This document shows, in pieces, positions 58,633 through 64,000 of a DNA stretch of 64,000 nt. Under the pieces are notes generated by a model. That model saw nothing but the letters and a program-made list of their open reading frames with translations. It did no database searches and had not been told where the DNA came from. The translations under genes were made by a program, and so were the position numbers. Origin of the DNA: Kaistella faecalis (GTDB lineage Bacteria > Bacteroidota > Bacteroidia > Flavobacteriales > Weeksellaceae); assembly GCF_019195395.1 (NCBI RefSeq), contig NZ_CP078067.1, forward strand, positions 2,247,783 to 2,311,782, written 5' to 3'. Each line of letters opens with the position of its first letter. The first letter of the stretch is position 1.

Positions 58633-59808
58633 ATGAATAAAATATATTTGGATAACGCGGCTACCACGCCACTTGCCGAAGAAGTAATCGATGCGATGGT
58701 TCAGGTAATGAAGGTGAATTATGGCAACCCGTCATCCACGCACAGCCTCGGACAGGAAGCTAAAATTCTTATCGAAAATGTACGGCGCGAGGTGGCTGAT
58801 TATCTTCACGCATCGCCTTCCGAAATTATTTTCACCTCTTGCGGAACCGAATCCAATAACATGATTATTAAATCATGCATTAATCATTTGGGTGTAGAGC
58901 GTATTATTACGTCTCCAATGGAGCACAAATGTGTTGCTGAAACGGTTTTGGACATGAAGAAAAGAAAAGGGGTAGAAGTGGTATATATGCGCCCTGATCA
59001 GAAAGGGGATTTTGATCTTATTAAATTGGAAGAAGTGCTTAAAGCATCAGAGAAGAAAACTCTTGTAAGTCTCATGCATGCAAATAACGAGATAGGAAAT
59101 TTGTTAGATATTAAGAAAGTAGCACAACTTTGCAAAGAAAATAACGCCCTTTTCCATTCAGATACAGTGCAGTCTATGGCGCATATGGAGCTCGATTTTT
59201 CTGACATCCCTGTAGACTTTGCTTCATGCAGTGCTCATAAATTTCACGGACCTAAAGGTAGCGGATTTGCTTTCGTAAGGAAATCTTCCGGATTAAAAGG
59301 AATTATTACCGGTGGCCCACAGGAAAGGACTTTAAGAGCGGGAACTGAAAATGTTTGCGGAATTGTAGGCTTAGGTAAAGCTTTGGAACTTTCTTTGAAA
59401 AATATGAATGAGTATGCTTCTCATATCAAGGAAATTAAAAAATATACAATAGACAGACTGTCGGCTGAAATAGAGGGTATTAAGTTTAACGGAAGAAGTG
59501 CCGAAGACGAAAAAAGCCTGTACACAGTTTTAAGCGTGCTTTTGCCTTTTAAAGATCCAATGATCGGGCTTAAACTGGATATGAAGGGCATCGCGATATC
59601 TCAGGGCAGCGCATGTTCATCGGGTGCAGCAAAGCCTTCGATGGTGATGATGATGATTCTTGATGAAGAAGAAATGCAGCATGCAACTCCGCTGAGAGTT
59701 TCCTTCAGTCATCTTACAAACAAAGCCGAAATTGATGCATTGGTAGATGCGTTAAAGGAGATTGCGGAGCGTCTTAAGATAGAAAATACAAATATTGCAC
59801 ATAGATAG
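58633..59808 (+). CDS. Cysteine desulfurase (IscS/NifS-like)
   Basis: 391 residues. PLP enzyme: YLDNAATTPL at the N-terminus, SAHKFHGPKGSG with the PLP lysine, and the mobile-loop cysteine in GSACSSGAAKPS. It strips sulfur from cysteine as a persulfide for Fe-S clusters and thiolation. The ASxACSxGA-type short loop fits the class I IscS/NifS group. It lies 38 bases after the HAD gene but functionally belongs elsewhere; trxA follows 74 bases later behind its own -7 box. No iscU or iscR is adjacent. Confidence 0.93.
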   Translation: MNKIYLDNAATTPLAEEVIDAMVQVMKVNYGNPSSTHSLGQEAKILIENVRREVADYLHASPSEIIFTSCGTESNNMIIKSCINHLGVERIITSPMEHKCVAETVLDMKKRKGVEVVYMRPDQKGDFDLIKLEEVLKASEKKTLVSLMHANNEIGNLLDIKKVAQLCKENNALFHSDTVQSMAHMELDFSDIPVDFASCSAHKFHGPKGSGFAFVRKSSGLKGIITGGPQERTLRAGTENVCGIVGLGKALELSLKNMNEYASHIKEIKKYTIDRLSAEIEGIKFNGRSAEDEKSLYTVLSVLLPFKDPMIGLKLDMKGIAISQGSACSSGAAKPSMVMMMILDEEEMQHATPLRVSFSHLTNKAEIDALVDALKEIAERLKIENTNIAHR

Positions 59809-59836
59809 ACGATTCGCTGAAGTCGCTAAAAATTTG

Positions 59837-59844
59837 TAATTTTG
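59837..59844 (+). promoter_or_regulatory. -7 box of trxA
   Basis: TAATTTTG, 38 bases before the trxA ATG. Confidence 0.5.
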
Positions 59845-59882
59845 TACCGAAAAAAGTAATATAATTATAAAAAATATAAAAA

Positions 59883-60200
59883 ATGGCATTAGAAATAACA
59901 GATCAGTCATTTCAGGAAATGGTACTGAATTCAGACAAACCGGTATTAGTTGATTTTTGGGCAGTTTGGTGTGGACCATGTAGAATGTTGGGCCCAATTG
60001 TAGAAGAAATTGCAGAAGATTTTGAAGGTAAAGCAGTAGTAGGAAAAGTAGATGTGGATAACAACCAACAGGTTTCTGTTGATTACGGCATCAGAAATAT
60101 CCCTACAGTTTTAATCTTTAAAAACGGTCAGGTAGTTGATAAAATCGTTGGTGTAGCATCTAAAGAGGTTATCGCAGAAAAATTATCTGCACATTTATAA
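59883..60200 (+). CDS. trxA: Thioredoxin
   Basis: 105 residues, classic thioredoxin length. The active site WCGPC follows VDFWAVWCGPC, the buried acidic residue and the cis-proline in RNIPTVLIFKNG are conserved. It is the cytoplasmic general disulfide reductase that receives electrons from thioredoxin reductase. It has its own -7 box and a terminator directly after it. The tRNA-Asp pair follows. Confidence 0.97.
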   Translation: MALEITDQSFQEMVLNSDKPVLVDFWAVWCGPCRMLGPIVEEIAEDFEGKAVVGKVDVDNNQQVSVDYGIRNIPTVLIFKNGQVVDKIVGVASKEVIAEKLSAHL

Positions 60201-60220
60201 AAAATAATCCCGTGAGAATG

Positions 60221-60251
60221 AATGCTTTCTATAAAAGGAAGCATTTTTTTT
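60221..60251 (+). terminator. Terminator after trxA
   Basis: AATGCTTTC pairs with GGAAGCATT (one G-T pair) around a TATAAAA loop, followed by eight T, 20 bases past the stop. Confidence 0.88.
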
Positions 60252-60260
60252 GCAAAAAAG

Positions 60261-60291
60261 TTTTGTAGATAGCTTAAAAAACGTACTTTTG
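60261..60291 (+). promoter_or_regulatory. Promoter of the tRNA-Asp pair
   Basis: TTTTG at 60261-60265, an 18-base spacer and TACTTTTG at 60284-60291, 37 bases before the first tRNA. One of the best-matching promoters in the window. Confidence 0.75.
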
Positions 60292-60328
60292 CACTCACCA
60301 AAAAGAAAGAAGCTCTTTTAGAATTAAT

Positions 60329-60402
60329 GATCCGGTAGTTCAGCTGGTTAGAATGCCGCCCTGTCACGGCGGAGGTCGCGGGTTCGAGTCCCGTCCGGAT
60401 CG
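60329..60402 (+). tRNA. tRNA-Asp (GTC), copy 1
   Basis: 74 bases. The acceptor stem GATCCGG pairs with CCGGATC, discriminator G. The anticodon stem CCGCC/GGCGG encloses CTGTCAC with anticodon GTC at 60363-60365. The T-loop is GGTTCGAGTCC. CCA is not encoded. Confidence 0.97.
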
Positions 60403-60434
60403 CATAAAGTTTATCAATTACTTTTCAAAAAATT

Positions 60435-60508
60435 GATCCGGTAGTTCAGCTGGTTAGAATGCCGCCCTGTCACGGCGGAGGTCGCGGGTTCGAGTCCCGT
60501 CCGGATCG
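60435..60508 (+). tRNA. tRNA-Asp (GTC), copy 2
   Basis: Identical in sequence to copy 1 and 32 bases after it; anticodon GTC at 60469-60471. The two are evidently co-transcribed, with the terminator at 60513-60543 directly after this copy. Confidence 0.97.
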
Positions 60509-60512
60509 CAGC

Positions 60513-60543
60513 AAGTCTCTCAATTTATTGAGAGACTTTTTTT
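60513..60543 (+). terminator. Terminator of the tRNA pair
   Basis: AAGTCTCTC and GAGAGACTT form a 9-bp stem around AATTTATT, followed by five T, directly after the second tRNA. Confidence 0.92.
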
Positions 60544-60704
60544 GCGTATAATTTGATTCCTGGGTCGGCCTTTTCCTATAACTTTTCATACTTTAAATTT
60601 TGTTTAACTGCGGGGATTTTACTGCTTTATATTTTGATTAATGCTCAAAAATCACTAATATTGTTAGGCATCAATCTTGCTCGTAAACACAAAATTTTAA
60701 TTCT
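60544..60704. other. Intergenic region before glgC
   Basis: 161 bases with no gene. No perfect TAnnTTTG box is visible; TATATTTTG at 60629-60637 is one base off the pattern. It must contain the glgC promoter. Confidence 0.4.
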
Positions 60705-61973
60705 ATGAAACCAAGTGTAATCTCAATAGTGCTCGGCGGTGGACGCGGAACACGGTTGTTCCCTTTAACTTACTCGCGATCCAAACCCGCGGTGCCCATT
60801 GCCGGTAAATACAGATTGGTCGACATTCCTATCTCCAACTGTCTCAACTCGGGATTCAACAGGATTTTAGTTTTAACGCAGTTTAACTCTGCTTCTCTGA
60901 ATTCTCACATCAAGAATTCTTACCATTTTGATATTTTCAGCAAAGGATTCGTAGATATTCTGGCTGCAGAGCAGAATGTAGAAAATGACCAGTGGTATCA
61001 GGGTACTGCCGATGCCGTGCGACAGTCCATGAAGCATCTCGCGAAATATCAGTACGATTACATACTGATCCTTTCCGGTGACCAGCTTTATCAGATGGAT
61101 TTCCGCGAGATGATTGATTTTCACTGTAAAAATGAAGCCGACATCACCATCGCTACAATTCCGGTAAACTGTAATGATGCACCAGGATTTGGGATACTGA
61201 AAGCCGATGACGACGGCAATATAACTTCTTTTACTGAAAAACCTTCCCGTGATATTTTAAATGAATGGAAATCTGAAGTTTCAGATAAAAGTAAATCTGA
61301 AGGCAAAGAGTATCTTGCTTCAATGGGGATTTATGTGTTCACAAAGAATTTTCTGAAAAAAATGTTCGATGAAGACCCGGGTGACGATTTCGGTGGCGAA
61401 CTGATTCCGAATGCCATTGGTAAGTATAAAATGATGAGTTACCAATATGACGGATACTGGACTGATATCGGAACAATACAGTCTTTCTTTGATGCAAATC
61501 TGGAGCTGACGCAGGACTTCCCTAAATTCAATCTCTTCAGTCATTCACCTATTTACACCAGAGCCAGAATGCTTCCACCGTCTAAAATATTAGGATCCTA
61601 TGTGAGCAAGGCGATTTTCGGTGATGGTTGTGTGGTGATGGCAGATAAAATTGAAAATTCTATCGTAGGAAACAGGAGCCGGATTGATAAAGGAAGTACG
61701 CTGATCAATACTTATTTGATGGGCGCCGACTATTATCAGGAGACTAAAGAAATTGTAGCGAACGATGAACGGAATATTCCTAACCTTGGCGTGGGAAAAT
61801 ATTGCTATATCGAACGGGCAATTTTAGATAAAAACTGCAGCATTGGCGATAATGTTAGAATCATCGGCGGCAAACATCTGCAGGATGGCGATTACGATAC
61901 CCATTCGATAAAAGATGGAATTGTGGTCGTAAAGAAAAATGCGGTGATTAAACCCGGGACTATTATTCCTTAA
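60705..61973 (+). CDS. glgC: Glucose-1-phosphate adenylyltransferase
   Basis: 422 residues. It makes ADP-glucose, the glycogen donor. The nucleotidyltransferase signature GGGRGTRLFPLT with SKPAVPIAGKYRLVDIPI is at residues 11-45, GTADAVRQ and the EKPSRD lysine follow, and a left-handed beta-helix makes up the C-terminal third. The N-terminal arginine/lysine region is of the allosteric bacterial type. No glgA or glgB follows, so glycogen genes are scattered. It ends at a strong terminator. Confidence 0.96.
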   Translation: MKPSVISIVLGGGRGTRLFPLTYSRSKPAVPIAGKYRLVDIPISNCLNSGFNRILVLTQFNSASLNSHIKNSYHFDIFSKGFVDILAAEQNVENDQWYQGTADAVRQSMKHLAKYQYDYILILSGDQLYQMDFREMIDFHCKNEADITIATIPVNCNDAPGFGILKADDDGNITSFTEKPSRDILNEWKSEVSDKSKSEGKEYLASMGIYVFTKNFLKKMFDEDPGDDFGGELIPNAIGKYKMMSYQYDGYWTDIGTIQSFFDANLELTQDFPKFNLFSHSPIYTRARMLPPSKILGSYVSKAIFGDGCVVMADKIENSIVGNRSRIDKGSTLINTYLMGADYYQETKEIVANDERNIPNLGVGKYCYIERAILDKNCSIGDNVRIIGGKHLQDGDYDTHSIKDGIVVVKKNAVIKPGTIIP

Positions 61974-61994
61974 GACAGAATTAGACAAATCATG

Positions 61995-62024
61995 CACGGC
62001 AATATTTCTATTGCCGTGTTTTTT
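61995..62024 (+). terminator. Terminator after glgC
   Basis: Perfect 9-bp stem CACGGCAAT/ATTGCCGTG (61995-62003 with 62010-62018) and six T. It falls inside the 5' extension of the next frame, which decides the next start. Confidence 0.92.
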
Positions 62025-62040
62025 GTGAATGAGTTTTTTG

Positions 62041-62048
62041 TATTTTTG
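62041..62048 (+). promoter_or_regulatory. -7 box of the SRPBCC gene, three bases from ATG
   Basis: TATTTTTG, then CCC and the ATG at 62052. The TTG at 62023-62025 is 15 bases upstream. It implies a leaderless transcript. Confidence 0.6.
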
Positions 62049-62051
62049 CCC

Positions 62052-63089
62052 ATGCGTTGGTTCAAATTAGGAAGTGTAATTATCATCTTTTTGCTGTCAG
62101 TTTATGCTGTGTCTATGATTTTTGTGGCGGAAAGCAAAAGTTTCACCATCGAGAAAGAAATCAATTATCCCATAGACAAAGTTTTCCCGCAGTTCAATAA
62201 TCTCCAGAATTTCAGCCGCTGGAGCGGATTTTTCTCCGACAACAAAAACCTTACTTTTGATTTTTTCACTCCTTACGAAGGTCAGGGAAGCTCCATGAGT
62301 TATCGCGATACAAAAGATCAAGAGGTTTTCGGTGATCTTTTTATCCGCTACGAAAATCCCAACAGGACATTAAGGTATCAGTTGTTTGAAGGTAGGCGAA
62401 GCAATCCCTATTTGATCGACTTAAAATTTGTCGCTCAAAACGGAAAAACTAAAATAACATGGTATATTCAGACTCCAAAACAGCCTTTTCTGAAGCGTTC
62501 GCTTAATTTAATTACCGAAGAAGATATTACTGCTGATATTGAAACCGGGATGAAAACGCTTTTCACCATCTTGGGAAATAAGGTAAATAAAGAGCAGCAG
62601 AGAGAAAGTATTAAGTTCGATACCTTGATGGTGGAGGAAAAAGAAGGTCAGCTTCTGTTAGGCGTAAATGTAAATTCAAAGAATACAAAAGATGCCCTAT
62701 TCAAAAATATCGTGATGAACCACAATAAAACCATTAACTTCATCAAAATGGATTTAGGCAAAAGAGAAGATGAATATGGTGAACCTGTGCTGATCACGAA
62801 CGCCGGTAATTTTAAAGATAAAGAAGTTTCATATTATTACGGGATTCCTCTTTCCAAAAGAATCGGCGTATCAGACAATAATTTTATTTTCAGGACAGTT
62901 AATGCGTCGCGAAACTACGTGATTTATTACCAGGGCAGCTATGCAGGCCGCATAAGCGCGATTCAGGAACTTCTTTTAAAAGCAAAACGCGACACCATGA
63001 GAACAGGAGATTTACAGCAGACTTTTCTTGAGGAACCAGCCGTGGAAAGTAATACGGTAATGAAATTGTCTTTGCCCGTTTTTAGGTAA
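62052..63089 (+). CDS. Membrane-anchored SRPBCC-domain protein
   Basis: 345 residues from the ATG at 62052; the upstream ATG at 61992 lies in the glgC terminator. There is one N-terminal membrane helix (VIIIFLLSVYAVSMIFV), then an SRPBCC/START-like domain (INYPIDKVFPQFNNLQNFSRWSGFF), with a second half that looks like a GyrI/BtrG-type domain (PVLITNAGNF, then SYYYGIPLSKR). Such folds bind hydrophobic ligands. The role is unknown. It stands between glgC and sucA, with its own -7 box. Confidence 0.82.
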   Translation: MRWFKLGSVIIIFLLSVYAVSMIFVAESKSFTIEKEINYPIDKVFPQFNNLQNFSRWSGFFSDNKNLTFDFFTPYEGQGSSMSYRDTKDQEVFGDLFIRYENPNRTLRYQLFEGRRSNPYLIDLKFVAQNGKTKITWYIQTPKQPFLKRSLNLITEEDITADIETGMKTLFTILGNKVNKEQQRESIKFDTLMVEEKEGQLLLGVNVNSKNTKDALFKNIVMNHNKTINFIKMDLGKREDEYGEPVLITNAGNFKDKEVSYYYGIPLSKRIGVSDNNFIFRTVNASRNYVIYYQGSYAGRISAIQELLLKAKRDTMRTGDLQQTFLEEPAVESNTVMKLSLPVFR

Positions 63090-63142
63090 ATTATTTTATG
63101 TTTTTTAAGGTTTTTCGGCTTTATTACTTCACTTATTTTGCG

Positions 63143-63150
63143 TAAATTTG
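63143..63150 (+). promoter_or_regulatory. -7 box of sucA
   Basis: TAAATTTG, 36 bases before the ATG at 63187. No TTG at the normal distance. Confidence 0.5.
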
Positions 63151-63186
63151 GCTTTTAAATAAAAAACAACAGTTAATCTGTACATA

Positions 63187-64000
63187 ATGGACAAATTTTC
63201 ATTCCTAAACGCTGCACATTCGCAGTTAATCGAAGACTTATACCAACAATATTTAAAATATCCCGATAGTTTAGAGCCTTCCTGGAAAGCATTTTTCCAG
63301 GGATTTGATTTTGCGCTCGAGAATTATGGGGACGAACTGCAAGAAAATTCATCTGTTCCAAATGCTGCCACGCAGGTAGCGCAGTTTGCCAACCAATCTG
63401 CTTCTAAAGGGCAGATTCCGGAAGATATCCAGAAGGAATTCAAAGTGCTGAATTTAATCGAAGGATACAGACACCGTGGACATCTTTTCACTAACACTAA
63501 TCCTGTTCGCCAGAGAAGACATTACGAGCCATCACTCGCTATTGAGAATTTCGGTCTTTCACAGGCAGATTTGACGCAGAAGTTCAATTCCGCTACAGAA
63601 ATCGGCATGCCGGGCGCTGCCACGCTTCAGGATATTGTGAAGCGTTTGGAAAATATCTATTGCGAATCCATCGGAGTAGAGTATATGCACATTAACAATA
63701 CTGAAGAAAAACTGTATATCAGAAAATGGCTTCAGGTAAATGAAAACCGCCCTCAGCTTAATGCTTCCGAAAAAACGGAAATTTTAGGCAAACTGAATCA
63801 GGCAGTAGCTTTTGAAAATTATCTTCATACGAAATTCGTCGGTCAAAAAAGATTCTCGCTGGAAGGAGGCGAATCTCTAATTCCTGCTTTGGATCAGCTC
63901 ATCACGCGTTCCTCGCAATTGGGAGTTGATGAAGTAGTTCTTGGAATGGCGCATAGAGGAAGATTAAACGTACTCACCAATATTTTCGGAAAATCATACA
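63187..64000 (+). CDS. sucA: 2-oxoglutarate dehydrogenase E1, N-terminal part
   Basis: The first 271 codons are present; the gene continues past the right edge. The start MDKFSFLNAAHSQLIEDLY and the SLEPSWKAFFQGF segment are the N-terminal E1o sequence that contacts the E2 core; YRHRGHL and the KRFSLEGGESLIPALD/MAHRGRLN segment belong to the thiamine-diphosphate domain. It is the TCA-cycle E1 subunit. sucB would be expected just beyond the window. Confidence 0.95.
   Translation, partial: MDKFSFLNAAHSQLIEDLYQQYLKYPDSLEPSWKAFFQGFDFALENYGDELQENSSVPNAATQVAQFANQSASKGQIPEDIQKEFKVLNLIEGYRHRGHLFTNTNPVRQRRHYEPSLAIENFGLSQADLTQKFNSATEIGMPGAATLQDIVKRLENIYCESIGVEYMHINNTEEKLYIRKWLQVNENRPQLNASEKTEILGKLNQAVAFENYLHTKFVGQKRFSLEGGESLIPALDQLITRSSQLGVDEVVLGMAHRGRLNVLTNIFGKSY

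Noticed and set aside
60329-60508. tRNA-Asp duplication as an integration site
   Set aside because: Both copies are complete, only 32 bases apart, with no integrase or foreign gene between them.
61992-62051. Upstream start for the SRPBCC protein
   Set aside because: These codons lie in the glgC terminator and in the -7 box.

Overview
The window looks like a chromosomal segment from a member of the Bacteroidota, class Flavobacteriia, most likely the Chryseobacterium/Kaistella group (Weeksellaceae). Four observations support this. Promoters follow the Bacteroidota pattern (TTG or TTTG, about 19 bases, TAnnTTTG) instead of the E. coli pattern, and start codons generally lack Shine-Dalgarno sequences. 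SecD and SecF are fused. One secreted enzyme has a type IX secretion C-terminal domain. The order parA-parB-DUF5683-dapB-lepB-WbqC is typical of flavobacteria. The genus is an inference; no rRNA gene is present.

Layout. 1-2738 (minus): start of mltG, dapF, pnuC, osmC and a rhodanese. 3003-5611 (plus): an amino-acid permease and a BNR-repeat protein. 5637-9705: a variable, partly very AT-rich stretch with an unrecognised gene, four 11-bp tandem repeats, a NACHT-type STAND NTPase (candidate phage defence) and two small orphan genes flanked by hairpins. 9888-13512: hemN, a REP/IS200-type Y1 transposase with palindromic repeats, and a T9SS-exported sugar dehydrogenase. 13728-22188: secDF, an MFS exporter, tatA, a PAP2 phosphatase, polA and a YciI protein. 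22192-30929: glycan genes (GT2, GT-B-like protein, flippase, FkbM methyltransferase) interrupted by a second RAYT with matching terminal REPs, then an amidohydrolase, a GH13 lipoprotein and a thioredoxin-like protein. 30935-43703: DUF2461, two DEAD-box helicases, Pit phosphate uptake, polyprenyl synthase, GSCFA, TatD, a methyltransferase, a DUF6438 lipoprotein and the minus-strand run hpt-adk-obg.

From 43875 to the right edge every gene is on the plus strand: purA, tonB, parAB-DUF5683-dapB-lepB, WbqC, an S8 protease, two lipoproteins, a four-gene cluster resembling the mycobacterial decaprenyl-phosphoryl-arabinose pathway (UbiA, DprE1-like, DprE2-like, HAD phosphatase), a cysteine desulfurase, trxA, two identical tRNA-Asp genes, glgC, an SRPBCC protein and the 5' part of sucA. 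Two perfect inverted DnaA boxes lie just upstream of parA.

The most interesting items are the NACHT gene island, the DprE-like sugar-lipid cluster, the RAYT whose right-end REP now encodes part of a neighbouring signal peptide, the DnaA-box/parAB region, and a set of promoters placed so close to ATG codons that the mRNAs should be leaderless. No rRNA, CRISPR array, riboswitch or prophage was recognised.
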